The position numbers were made by a program, and so were the translations under genes. From NCBI GenBank assembly GCA_020055645.1, contig CM034550.1:22104880-22168879 (forward strand): 64,000 nucleotides of DNA. The letters run 5' to 3'. How positions within the stretch are numbered: position 1 is the first letter of the stretch; every line of letters starts with the position of its first letter. The notes under the pieces were generated by a model, which did not search any database, was not told where the DNA came from, and worked only from the letters and a program-made list of their open reading frames with translations. Source of the stretch: Tomocerus qinae. Lineage: Eukaryota > Arthropoda > Collembola > Entomobryomorpha > Tomoceridae. Positions 12,233 through 26,100 of the stretch are shown here, in pieces.

Positions 12233-15200
12233 TTAATCCATACACAGGATTATAAGAGGTGATTACCATTATTACTGGAGTTAAATAATTAAACATAGCA
12301 GAGTGCATTGTTCTTGGGTACATAAAGAAAAGAATGGTTGGACAATATAGATTAGGCAACTGCTCCAGTTACACAAATACGAAAAGTAAGGGAGTTTTGG
12401 TTGGTAGTATTAAAGAAAATGAATTCACAAGAAATGCAGTGAAAGTCAAGAAGGTCGTATCATAATAGAAAATGAAGTCACCCTGTCAGCTTAATGAATG
12501 TAGGGGAAAGGGAAGTTGATAGGTAAGTGGAGGGTGGATTATATGTATATCTACTTATGCTTATAAGTTAACTTTGCTTATTGTTGGAGGATTGAATAAT
12601 TTTATCAAACTTATTGCGAGGAGTAGTGAGAAGTGGCGAGAGTTGATTAGATCTCTCCAGTAGCTTTTACTTTGCATTACTTTAGTTTAAGTTTCGGTTG
12701 GATGGCTTTTGCCTGTCTTTCGCGTTGTCTTTCTTTGAATCGTTGAATTGAATAGAGGTAGGGATGAAAAGGAGAGGGAAACCAAGTGAAACCAAGTCAC
12801 TTTCATTTCAGCGCATTTACCTCCTTTTATTACTATCTGCAAAGATGTACACGGAGATAAAACATTATTATTATAACGTCTGTCTGTTGTATTCCAGTTG
12901 TATCACAGCCACGAGCTGATCTGAATCCAAAGTCAAAGGAAACCAGGAGGAAATATCTTTCTCGCCCTGTCGCTTATTCTCCTGTCTTGTCCTCCCAATC
13001 CACGGTTCCTGGAATTCCTTTCCTTTGGCTCCTCTTCCTCAATGAAATTGAATGACATGACGACAGCAGCCACTATCTTTATTACACCCACTTACTCAAT
13101 GGGTACTCCTCCTCACTCATTCTATAGACATCTCATGCATACAGACAAACACACACCCCACAATTTATCAATCCTCGGGAATCACCGCCCGTGTAGAATG
13201 ACCCATTCGTTTTTGAGATAACACTTACCCCTAACTAATACCAACGGGCATACATTCTAGGAAATTTGCTGCTTTATTTTTTAATAAATCAATATATTTA
13301 TTTCTATATTTTCAATCTTTAAATAATCAGCATTCATAATATTATGTAGGCATCTGTGTATCCGTAGTACGTCACCTGGTATTGTATTTCAAAGCCTTTG
13401 ACATCATCATTAAACATAAGCATTTCATTAAATCAAAACATATTAACTCAGATTTGAGTCATTGTTTTATTTAATTGTATTACTATAACCCTTATTAGTT
13501 TTCCTGACCATTTTTTCCCCTATCAGCTGTTCTATTGTCCGTTCCTCCTGAATAGAGTTGCAGTCGAGAAAAAATTAAGGGTATTGTAATATACGCGCTT
13601 GCGCATTGCAATTTGGGCAAACAAACCGCCAGACTTAGAAACATGATTTAAGACTACGGTTATATGATAGTTATCGATTTATGATCAAAGACCTTATGGC
13701 ATATTAAACTCAACATCGACAGTAAATTAATTGTAACCACATTAAAGCGTGCATCTCCTATTAAGGTAGTTGTGAGCATGGATGATTCTTTCCGGGCTGT
13801 AATTCCCGTGTGCGGTGATTCGCGTGCATCCATGCATAACAGTATAGATATACTGATTATGCAATAGAAATGCATATCCTTCCGTACACAAGTGATTCAG
13901 AGAGCATACTTACAGATGTTGGGCTGTGTCTGTTATGTGATGTAGTGGGATGTAGTAGTAGCAGTAGCTGAGTAAGTAATAGATATTAACCACCGCCTTT
14001 TCTTTGTTCCTCCTTTTGTTATGTTCTCTCAACTTCTCATCCCATATCACATCATCGACGAACATTTGCATCGGCTAATCTAAATTACTCTGAACACTAT
14101 CTTCACTTTGACTCGTCTTTACTTGATCATTTCAACAAACTTTAAATGTTAAACATTATTTCCAGATTACACTAACTCCAGTTTCATTTTATCATATTTC
14201 AGACACACACAAACTCAGATTACAAAGTTTCTAAAGCATTATTATACCTAATCGCACCTTTTTGATACCTAACTGTTTTCGTTACGAGATCACATCGTTA
14301 AAAGGTTCAAACTTTCGGAATAGTAAAATGAACTGTTTTGCGAGACGGAAGGAAAATGATATAAATACCTAAGCAAATAAAGTTGAGGCTAAAAATTAAA
14401 AATGAAAGATGACGACGGCGCAACGCGCAACTAGAAAGAAATTACGTTACGTGTTCAATAAATTACAAAATAAAGCATTTTGATTAAATTACAAGGATAA
14501 AGTTCAGCATTGATGTTTGGAAAGGCGATCCTACTTGCACAACTGCCATGATCATCTTTCAAATTGCTTTCGTTGATTAATTTCGCTGATATGTTATTTA
14601 CCGTTTATGAAAAATGACTTCTATTTTTTAAAAGTATATTGTATTAATTACGTCTGCACGTTAAGTATGTATTTTGTAGACGTATGCAATAATATGGCTG
14701 TCTGTGAATAGAAGTTTTATTTTCATTTAGTCTGACTGTTTTTCTATGAAATTCTGTGAATGATGGAACAGACGGGTAGAAAAAGAATCGCGGAAGTAAA
14801 ATAAAACTGCGAAATTTTGGCAGAAACCTCACAAAGGCAGAGAAGTTTTTTACTGGGTGCAATTTACATGAGTAATGGGCATTGGATAACATTAGCTACA
14901 TTGCGTTGGTGGATGGGAGAGGATTTTGTGCCTAATAGTGATGGGAATGGGTTTACATTATGCTCGGCATAATAAATTTTGAGCTTCCATTATCAGATTC
15001 ATCACCACAAAGTGAATTTGTTTACAAAGTTCCTTTAACAACCTAATGCTAGTGAAAATAATATGGAGAGGGGGGAAGTAAATTGCTTAGAGTCTAGCGC
15101 ATACGATTTCACTTTTGGGTATGTACAAATTAGGCAATTTGCTTTGGAAGAAGTTTAGAAATATTTGTGTGTGTAGTAGAGCAGATCTTTGTAAAGTAGA

Positions 15201-18200
15201 AAAAGATGTAATGTAAGCGAAGAAAGTAGGCGAAAAAATGTAGAAAAATATTCGTGAATTCAGCTGATGGTTTCGGTGGTGTTTTGTATGGCTAGGAAAT
15301 GAATGAAACATTTTCACAAAAAGATACTTCTGTAACTGTTCCTGGCGACTCGAGTTAGAGAGGAAACGCAACTCGAGTCAAAATGTGTGGATTTGAATTG
15401 AATTGAAAGAAATCTGGCGAAAGACTGAGTTACTCTTCCCGAAGCATTGCATCCATACTAAGGTACATGTTTGTGTGAGGATACAAAACACCGAGCTTTT
15501 AGTATTCGCCATTGCATTGCAATCCGTCGCCAATATATACGATCCAGTTCTGAATTTGCAAATCGTTGAGTTTTCCTTTTCACTCTCAGCCTACGCATTT
15601 CCCATGTAAAACGAAATCGAAATAAAATTCCCCTATGCCTTTTATATTGATACTATTTCTCCAACATTTCTGAGGCTACAAGAAGTTTATTCCTATTTAT
15701 CTCCAGACTAGACTCTAAATGGTATATGTCCTTTCATCTCACGCATACTGAGATATGCATAATATTCACATTGAAATTGCAATCTCAGCCCAACTTAAAA
15801 AGCATTCAACAATACGAGAACACATAACACAAACAATTTTTCCTCCCTGTTGGATTTCGCACACAAAACTCTAGCATGGCCTTTTCTTTTCTATTAACCG
15901 AGCATTCTCCCCTATCGTATCCACATTAGCACAGCTATAACTTTAGTCCTTTACTTTTTGCCAATTTCATTTTTGCAGATTGTATAAAATCCAATACTAT
16001 CCTCGAAACAAAACAAGTCGATTGTAATCATCTGACTTCTCGGCATTTAAAAGGAATGTTTCTTCTAACTGTTATTTTTCCCAATGGAGTAGCTTTAATT
16101 TTCCATAAAACGCTCTTCAGTCCTATTATACTTAATTGTGTAGCATAAATATTTAATGCTCTGCAGTTCAAGAGGACGCCCAAAAACCAAAGACATTATG
16201 CTCAAGGGTAAACACTCAAGAAATTAAACCCAATAAAGCGCCCGAGTGAGCGTTTGCTTAATAGGCACGAAAAGAAATGGAGAAAATTATTAAAACAATC
16301 CGAATTTTATATCTGTAATAGTTTTATAGGAGAATTAGCGTCTCGCTCTATTTCCCGCGTCTTATTGCAGTCCTGCATGTCTCTAAAATAATAAACCCGA
16401 GAGTAAGGACGAGTAAAATGTTTGAGTCCCTGTATTAACTTAATATGACCCTTAACTGTTTTACTACAAACAGAAATTACTACACACAGAACTCACACGA
16501 ACGACACGGACTGTTGCAACATTTCTGTTCTATGTCAAGTCTACATTTTTTACGCATATTATATAAATGGCCTGACATGAGTCAATATTTACACACCCAT
16601 TCATTTCTTCAAGTCAAACACGACAAGACTCGTTGTTCTTACGCTTATACTCTATCTTTTATCTCTTTCCCTCATATAAACACAAGAAATACTCAATTTA
16701 GATCAACTTACTCACTTTTACTACCCGTTATATAACGTTTTTCATCCGCCAGCAGACAAATTGATGACATTATTGGATAAACATCATGTCAGGAAACCCT
16801 ACCAGCTTACTTTTTATGAGCATTTAGCTATAAACATACAAGATGATACTGTACAGGCTCAACTCTTTCAAATCAACTGCGAAATTAGCCTTTTTTATGA
16901 ATGGGAGTCAAACCATAATAGCTGGTGTAATGGATTAAAACCAAAATCACAATCTACGTTTAAAATGGATACAGCAATTAAATTTTATTTCTGTATTTTT
17001 TCATCTGGCAAGTTGCCATTAAAATTCAAAACTGACCATTCTCAATTAAATCGGCAATTTTGTGTAAGGGAAGGGGAGGGAGAAAAGATTAAAGCGACGG
17101 AAGAAAGATCTTATATAATATATTGATCACGGGTAGAATTGAAGTTGGAGTAGAGAGCTGAGAAAAATGGTGGGACGGAGTTGAGAAAATCCCTATCGAC
17201 TTGTATTCTGTTGGCGGTGGCATTATGTATGTAGTGTCTTTTCTAGCGTACTAAGCAATCACAATGAAATCAGAATCCCATAGCGAAAACAAGACAAATG
17301 TTTCAATTTTTCGTGGAGTTGAGTTGAGCCTGGGAGTAAATCCAAATGTAATAAGTATGACTTACTCAAGTGTAGGATGGGCAAAGGAGGGCAGTCTTTG
17401 AGACTTTAGACAAGAATAGATAGACGAGTCCATGCGGAATAGAATCAAAATCAACTGACATGATTTTTCTTGCGTGTGTCTACTTGTTCAGTTCTCGGAG
17501 CAATAAGTCAGTCTGGTTACGATTAGTAGAACTCTATCTAGATATAGTTTGTAATAATGCACCTTCGTCACTCGAACAGTAAAGTGAAGAAAAGCGAACG
17601 GAAGGAAGAAACGGAAGAATCGATTTCCTTCCTTCCTGCGATATTATATAGGTATTAGATAGTAGGATGAAATCAACTTAAATCAAAGGAGTTCCTACCA
17701 AAGTAATGCGAGAAGAACAAAGTTAAGTCAACGCACAGAAAAGAAATGCTTATAATGCCAAAAATCGCTGATTGTAATTCAACCTCAGAAGACGCCCCTC
17801 CAAAAAACAGAACAAATTCCAATATTCCCCCATAGATCATACGGAGATGGGTTTATTATGTGTACAATGTACAAACGTCTCCCTTTTCCCCGTTAAAATT
17901 CGTGACAAAAACCGATTTTTTATCTTCGACCCCAATCGTCTCATAAACCAAAAACTAGAATGTCGAACGGATGAAACGAATCTAATCCAATCTTGGAGAA
18001 TTCCTTGGAAAAGCCTATATCCTCTATTAGCCTTAGGTATAAAGATAGTCCTTAGCCGTACGTAATACTATATTCTTAAATACACTCTTTGCTTTGTTGC
18101 GATTTTGTGGAAAGAAAGTTTTTTCGCGAAAATGTGGGAAATAATACACGAATTGTGGGTTGAGTTGGCGTTGGTAGTAGCAAGCATTTAAGTAAGAGAC

Positions 18201-18701
18201 GTTATTGACTAGCCTTTCTCGCAGTAGTCAGTCGTAATTGTCCATGAATGCAGAGAATTCCATGCGAATACTTTTACATGCAATCCACTATATCTGAATA
18301 AGCAAGGACATACATTCCTGTGTGTAAGTAAATCATACTTAAGTAAAAGGCCTAAGTACATGGATAGTAGGTGTTCCCTATACCAACCTCTATACGGACT
18401 ATTCTATTGATTACAACTGTCGGCTACTGCTTACCACACGAACATTACACATTTGATTCATTCCTTTGACTTCCTTGTCTTAGTCAGGCCAACAGTCTGC
18501 CCAATCTGCCTCAACAGCAGTATGTTCGCATAACTATAAACTACGTTATTTTACTATATTTATCTTACACTGTGTTCAAACACCGCTTGTTTTAAAACAC
18601 ACTGGTGCGTATTAACACTCTTAATATTTAAATACATGCCAAATTGTCAACGTTGGATGAAAACAATTTTCGCTAAAATTTAACATATTTAAAAATATTT
18701 G
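12233..18701. other. Intergenic sequence, no gene recognised
   Basis: No supportable exon or RNA gene. A partly palindromic CGCGCTTGCGC lies at 13,594-13,604 and is one base away from the NRF-1-type site found at 23,204. Confidence 0.45.
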
Positions 18702-18830
18702 GGTTGAAGTAAGGTAGTGAACCGCGCCATGAAATTCACAGGGTATACCAGGACCAGCTTTCAAGGGACCAAACCTAATTAAAACAATAACATTGATAGG
18801 TATTTGTGCAACCACTGCCTTACTTCAACC
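18702..18830 (+). mobile_element. MITE, GTTGAAG family, copy 2
   Basis: 129-bp copy in the same orientation as copy 1, shortened just inside the left terminal repeat. The flanks are AATATTTG on the left and AATATTTC on the right, an 8-bp target duplication with one mismatch. Confidence 0.9.
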
Positions 18831-21800
18831 AATATTTCTACCAAATACCAAAATTTGATTGTTTGATAAGTATCTCTTTATTTTATGATGGAATATGTTC
18901 TAAACAATATTTATAAAATTCTGAGTGTTGAATTCTATTGGGAATTAGTTTTATCTCGACATATTTTGACAATTTTTGCATGAATGTGAAAAATGAAAAT
19001 CTTGAGATTTAATACACATCAGTGAGTTTTAAAACAGGCTGAGTTTGAATACATACTGTATGATGTATAATATATCGAAATAAATAGGAGAATTGTAGAA
19101 TTGTACACACAGGGAATCCACAAAAATAAATGCACAGACGAAAGCAGACCCATTTTAGAGTCAAGTTCCTTTGGCCCACTGGTTTCCTTTGGTTTTATTT
19201 TGTTTGATTTCCTCGGGTGTAGTGATGTGATGTGAACGGATCCAGGCAGCAAAAGCATGTCAGTGAGTCTTGCGGGCATTTCTCTGCATTTGTATTCCAT
19301 TAGAATGTGTGCCATGCCTTTGCCACTGGAATGGAACAGAAACAGTATGGCAGTTTCTTCTTTTATTCTTTAGACCATTCCAATGGATAAAATATGTAAT
19401 GGAATTCCCTGCAATTTTATGCGGCAATAGTTTCATTCACTTCACTATACTTTCTATCTATCGGCATATTATTCCCTAGTAAATACACAGACTTACGCTG
19501 GCTGCTTCTACATCCACAGAAAAAAAGATAATTCAACAAGAAGCTACATGAACGGCAAAAAACCCTAATAATATGCAAATTGGCAAATTGCAAGATATAG
19601 AGTAAACATCCACAGATAAGATGGAATAATACAGCAACAAATTACTCCATTCTCCTGCCAATAAATTCTCAGATGACATCCACGGCACAACTTCAGCCAT
19701 GCAAATCAAGTCTCCTGGATTTTACATTCAAAGACAAACAGATAGTCTCAGAATAAAATCAAAATCCCACGACTTAACTAATTCTTCCTGGGATTAAAGA
19801 AACTTCCAATACAGGTACTCATAATTGTGCTCCTTTTCATGTGCAAATAAACAAAAAATTAGGCATGTTGTAAAGAAAACCTCTGGAGCATGTTTAAAAC
19901 TACCTAAAAATCCAAAAAATGGCGCGTATTTAAAAAAATAGCACTCAAAAAGTTTTTATGGCAAAAAATAGTTTGCAAAAATATTTCTTAAATTGGGCAC
20001 TATAAAAAAGGTATTGGGAAATTCTTAAATGGGCCGGATGTTGATAGCGATGATATTGGAGGATAAAAGCGATACAGCTGGTGTGTGTCTTTTGTACTGT
20101 AGCGGAATGAGTAAGTAGGAAATAATGTCATGCCAAGGGAGCATCTGGCGCTGAATATATGACAACAGGCAACATTCATCGTTTGATGTCATTTTTCATT
20201 TATTATTTTAGGTACGTAGTCAACGAACTGAAGATCATTATTCTTCCTGCAGTACTTATCTTTAGTGAAGTGTGCAAAAAGAAATCCTAACTGCTCCTCG
20301 AACTACAATGATACCTAAGCAATCCTGTTTATTTTATGTCCATAATCCTACGCTATAAATATATAATGTCTATATTACTATAGATTGGCTATTTACGTAT
20401 CAATATGGGGCGATGTATCATGGGTTGTCTAACACGGAGGGAAGGAGATTACAGAACGCATTCTACTCACTGCGGAACTTTTATGATACATTGTCTTTAT
20501 TGTTATGTGTGTACTTACTTATGTCTTAATCAGCTCGGAGTGAAAGGAGGGGGGCGGGGCAAGGAGTTAATTTAAGATTGTCATCTGGGAACTTACTTAT
20601 TATTACGTAACTTGGAAGGACATATCGGACGTCCGAAGTCCACAGATCACTATACAGTAGGCTATCTCAATATACCTACTTACAGACATAGTCTAATGTA
20701 AATTCTTTTCGTTTTGTTTGACTCAACTTTGTAATCATGCCTTTTACTCTGTATACAGACCGGGAATTATTATCGCAAGTGAAACTGGTCTCAAACTAAA
20801 CACATATTTACTCAGCTGTGGGACGTTAATTGTCTCGTTTACTTACTGCGAGAGGTCGGAATTGTGTCACTGTCCCGTTCCCTCTTGTCACTTGCCATAA
20901 AATCACAAAGGACAAACGAAATACAAATTAGAACTTAAAAATGTGCTGGATATGCAAGGAGACAAGACATAAACTACAAAAAATGAGAAGATTCCTGAAC
21001 TGCTGAACCAAACGAAACTCCAGCAGATACTCAGATCCTACAAAGTTATACTTTTTTCTATCTTTTCATTATTTGAAGTTCATTTAGAGAAAAGAGTCGC
21101 TATGAAACTTTGTCCATTTAGACAATTTAGTATCATAGTCATGTAATTTCTGTCTATTCCGCACTGCCACTTTCCCCCACGCACTTTCCTCCTCCGACTA
21201 CATTCCCCATTAGTATGTGTCTCTATTTATCCAAGCTACTTAGACATACACACTTCTCCTACCCACATAAAATTACGTATTACGAGATCCCGATCGCCTT
21301 CCTCCGTATTTTCTCCACTTTTCCACCCCGCAGTCATTTCCTTCCGTTTAATGTTCGCTCAGACTTTTTCTAGCTGTCGGGCTTGTGGATTCTCATCTGA
21401 TATATGCACGCTCTACCCTTTTCCTCCATCAATTCCAAACTTATTCCTAATGCTTATCTTACCCTCGGCTTTCTTACAGGAAATGGACAAAGAAAACTAA
21501 CATTCCACACAAATATTCTCATTACTCTACCCATTTGGCTGCATTACCCAGAAGCATTATCCGAAAATTACATCGTTTACCAAATGATGGATTTATTTTT
21601 AAGATAACCTTATTTGTTTAATTTTATTTGGGTTCAAAAAGGTACAGTCTGCCTTGTTGATGGAATGTCTCCTGTGAAGGACAAATAATGCCTATGCATT
21701 TCCCATCAATCCTAAATCTTGGCAGCTGTTCAACTGTTGTTGTTAACTTGACCCAGTTGCAAAAAATTGATTGAATATCTATTCAATTTAATTATAGAGT

Positions 21801-22590
21801 ATTAGAATTGCTCTACTTTGTAAAGATAATGTATTGTATCGCATTAATTAGTTGAGATATGCAGCGATTGAGATAATACATTGGATTAGTGTTTCAAGAA
21901 AATGCTATCAAAGATCAAGTAGGAAAGAAAATGAACTATCACATCAAGTATGCAAGAAGAAAAGGAAATCAAAGGCTCTTTTCTTTATTCTCAACCCTAT
22001 GCCATCGCCGAGTGAGTTCATTTTAATTAAAATTTTGATAGACATGTCGACAATAGGGAAAGCTACACAACTGCTGAGCATTGTAATCTACATACAACAA
22101 CGCAAAGGAGATCGGATCATATTTTGCTCGACAATTCCACCCCCAGTGCTTTGCTTCTACTCGCTACACAAAAGATGAAAATTGAAAAGCAAATTGGTTA
22201 GTGACTCTTTGATGGAACTTTCACCGGTTAAATCAAATTACTCGAGTAACAGGTACCTACTACATAGCAGAAAATCTGTAGGAATAGAATATTAAAATAG
22301 ACAGGAACAGCTTAAATCTACATCTCAGAAATTAAACCAGGGTATTCTAATTCAAGGATATCCTTCTGAAACTAGGATTACTAGATGTTTACCTTTGTAC
22401 TATCATTCTATTTGGGTATAATACCATTAAAGGCTAAAAATAAAACAGGCAAATCACTTAGACGTAATTGTTAGCACATTTATCGGATACACGTCTAAAA
22501 ATCTACCATTTGACCTCTAATAGTCAAAATTTTCCTAGAATTAATTAGTCTCTCTGCTTAGTGAACCAAAATTCAAAAGGTTTTATAGAT
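18831..22590. other. Intergenic sequence, no gene recognised
   Basis: AT-rich single-copy-looking sequence. No motif-bearing open frame, RNA gene or repeat family was seen. Confidence 0.45.
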
Positions 22591-22597
22591 AAACTGG

Positions 22598-22817
22598 CTG
22601 GAACCTAGCATGTATAGTGTGGTAGAAAAATGTCGAAATATTCACTACACCTGCGCACTAACACTCGTCAGGAATTTCAATAACGGTTTTTATATAGAGG
22701 ATGCTAAGCGTGTTGAAATGCAATGCCAAATCAATTCTGGTAGTTTAGTCATTACAAAACGATGCGGACAGATTTCCATGTGCATGTCCCACTCTACGTT
22801 TATCTATAGTAAAGACT
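22598..22817 (+). repeat. Diverged copy of the 252-bp dispersed repeat
   Basis: It follows the same order of landmarks as the two good copies: an AACCTAGCA-like start, GTGTGGTAGAAAAATGT, CTGCGCACT, and an ending like CATGTGCATGTCCCACT then a TATAGTAAAGACTAG-like tail. Many substitutions and indels separate it from them, so it is much older. Confidence 0.6.
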
Positions 22818-22930
22818 AGGCCACCAGTAGTGCTACGGAATTTCAAAACTTTTGTCGAAATTAAACAAAATGTCAACATTTGGTTTAATTTCGAAATATG
22901 TTGGTGTTAAACCGTAGTGAACTTAATTGT

Positions 22931-23182
22931 TACTAGTTGAATCCTAGCACACAAAGTGTGCTAGAAAATGTTGCAATCAGTAAATTTCTAGCGACTGCGC
23001 ATTGGCCCGAATTTCATAGACCGTTGATTGGACTCAGTAGTCTAGTCCTTGCTCATTAATTACAAAATATTACCCTTACTCATTAATTACAAAATATTAC
23101 GGACATATATACAAACATTTATTCAAGAATAATGAAAGAATCCCATGCGCATGCCCCACTTTATGTTTATGTAGAGTAAAAG
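22931..23182 (+). repeat. 252-bp dispersed repeat, copy A
   Basis: Matches 47,452-47,703 in the same orientation with about 7 differences in 252 bases. It contains an internal direct duplication of about 20 bp, CATTAATTACAAAATATTAC, and a GC-rich end CCCATGCGCATGCCCC. There is no coding frame and no obvious inverted ends, so its class is unknown. A short-element (SINE-like) or MITE origin are both possible. Confidence 0.9.
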
Positions 23183-26100
23183 ATATACAATATGCGTTAA
23201 ATACGCGCATGCGCAGTGCAAAAAAATACGCAAAGTCCATGGCATTGATAGAGACAGTTAATGCGACATATAGGAATAATATTTTTATATAGATGATTAA
23301 AAATATCTCCCAAAACATACGGGACGGTATTAGAAAATATAGAATGATTACTGGGTTACGAGATACATGCTCAAAAATCTACAGTTCGACAAGGTTTTAG
23401 TTGAAATTCACTTGAAAGTTTTGAAAGTAGTTAATAGTCCTTTTCCTCAATAAATACTTTCAAAAATCTCCTAGAACATTTCTTGGTATCATCTTAATAC
23501 GAATACTTAATCTATTCATAAGCTATTAGAAAATGTGGGACCATGATATTGCTTTTAGTTTAAATTGAGTAAAGTATCAATGACTTGACTGAGACTGGTT
23601 GACCTGACCGAGTACATAATTCATAATGTGAGTTAATGAGTGTATTCCCTAGTTACTTAAGACATTAAGTGAGAGTCAAGAGAAGACGAGAGGTGGTTGA
23701 TGTGTCGGAGGAAGAGAGTTCGTAAGATGTGAAAGGAGCTAATGGTAGTACGTAATCCAATTACTGTGTCAAGTTTTCATCTCATCCTTCCGGCAAAGGT
23801 AAAGCAGACTTTGTCCCATCTATCAAAAGTGCCTTGCTCATCTCTGCACATTATTTATTATGTAAACCAAAGTCTGTTGCTGTGTGCTTCGGAATTGGCA
23901 AGTGACTTGCCCAGGAAGAGGAAATTATCTAAAGAGTGTAGTCTAAACGAGAATAATTGAAGGGAGAGAGAGAGGCAGTGGAAGTTAACTAAGTACTTAA
24001 ACTAGTATATAATAAAGTTTATTCTAAATCACGAGAGTTATTCTCGTTAGGTCATGTAAGGTTAAAGTAAAACGGGAACGTAAACTCATTATAGATTCTA
24101 ATTCCCAAGGGAGTATAGGTAAGTTATCCCAGTTAAAGTTCCTATACCCACGTGTTTTGATTTTGTGTGGAGACCCAAATTAGGCACTTGCTAAGTACGT
24201 CGCATAATGCAGCACTCCATCCTTCTCGCACTGTTATGAATCATTAGAATCAGTCAGAAACTCAGTGTGTACATAATAAACAAGCTATCTATGTAAAACG
24301 ATTGACGTCTGGAGCATGTGTCTGCTAGCTAAGTTAGTTAAGCACTAGGTTAATTTGCTTTCACTCGATTCACTGCTCCGAGTCTGAAATACATTTCCAC
24401 GCATCATCTCGAAATCCAGGAGGATGTAACAAAGACATGACGTCTCTACTTTGTTGAGGGAAGAGAATCGTAAAATGAAGAGACGGATAGTTATTTCTAA
24501 GTAAGCCGGCAATAAACAGTCCAGTAATTTACAGCAGCGTTGAGAGTGGCACGAAGATATTTGGATTGCTTTGTACTTTTAGGTATTAGGACATTCGGAA
24601 CGCCGTTGCGTATTTCGCCACTCTGTCTGTATTAGATTCGTATTCTATATTGGACTATTCGTCTTCCGAAATATTCTCTGTATAGCCTTTAAATCCCTAC
24701 CATTCGGCATCTCTTTAATGTTCCTCTTTGCTCCGTCGCTTTCTGTTTACTCTCTATTTCGATGGCAATGGCACGCGTTCATGTAATAAACGTATAGATA
24801 TGATACAATTTACGCTATCAACTCTCGGACTGAGAGATACACTTTTTTATACACATTTGATACAAAAGGAGAATGAGGAAGGACAAAGTAAGACAAGACA
24901 CTTCTACTTACATTCCTTTACTACTTCACTATTTTAGACAATGGTCAAAACAGTAAAGTCACTGTATATAAGGTATTTGTGCCTGGAGGAACTAAGGACG
25001 CCGTGGAGCGGAGAAAGCGGAGAAAGCATTAGCGGGGAGTGAAAGCACAGCGGAGGAACCACAAGAAAAGAGGATTATACTCCGTATTTGCCCTGCCTTG
25101 TTGTTCCTCGTAAATCTAGAGGAAGACATAACGACGGAGTGTAGCCGTCCACTTTCTATATCCCTTAACAGTCCATGCATCTTACTCACTTTGATCCTTA
25201 AGACAGTCATGCTTCTAATAAGTATGACCAGACTCGCTAGACCTAGACTTATGCGAACATTCATTACGTTACAGCAATACAATCCCACTCCACAAACCGC
25301 TCCTGTTTTACGCGATTACGCTTTCTACTTCCTCAAGTGTGTCTTCCCTTCTTAATTGTCTTTAACAGACAGTGAAACAATCCCTAACACTCTTAGTACT
25401 ATCCGCCATCCACTATATTATATACCAAGTCTTACGTATTTGGACGCAGAAAATTAAAGAATTTTTATTACACTTTTTAACGTATACAATGCAAAGCTAA
25501 AATTACAACGTTTTGCTCCGAATTGATTGTACTGATAACGTTTGTGTATTTTGTAGGTGAAAAGCCGCGGTGGAGTAGTTTAGGAGCTAATTTTATGATT
25601 TGGTGAAACAGGAGCAAGATTTCCTAATTTTGTGGCTTCCCTAATATTCAGCTATGTGTAATTACATCTGTATTTAAGGCATTCGAGCACTCTTTGGTTT
25701 GTGTTGCTAATTACTTATACCATCTGGATTTGATATTTGTATAATAACAAAGGGTGCAAGTTATAAGACGTGATGAGTGCCTCCTACAATTGTTCAAGAC
25801 CTATAATGCCATATTTAGAGCTTTATTACATTACACTTTATTACTTTAATGTATTTTCATTGGCACAGTTCTGAGACTGGAAAGAAAGCCAACAGTGTAA
25901 TTTATACAGGAAGAAAAGTAAGCCAAAGCAGTTGTATCTGTAGGAATATTGGTGGAATCTGCTTTGTTGTGAGTCAGCCTGTTACTTCTCGCATATTATG
26001 CAGTAGACGGGCTTGTTACTCCTTTAGTACGGCACAATGGATTGGAAAACTTAGCATACATAATAAAAGAGGGCCGATGGAGCCAAGAAAAGTGCATGAG

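Noticed and set aside
24992-25355. Overlapping open frames of 85-98 codons on both strands
   Set aside because: Local GC is higher, which lengthens open frames on both strands. Neither product has a recognisable domain.
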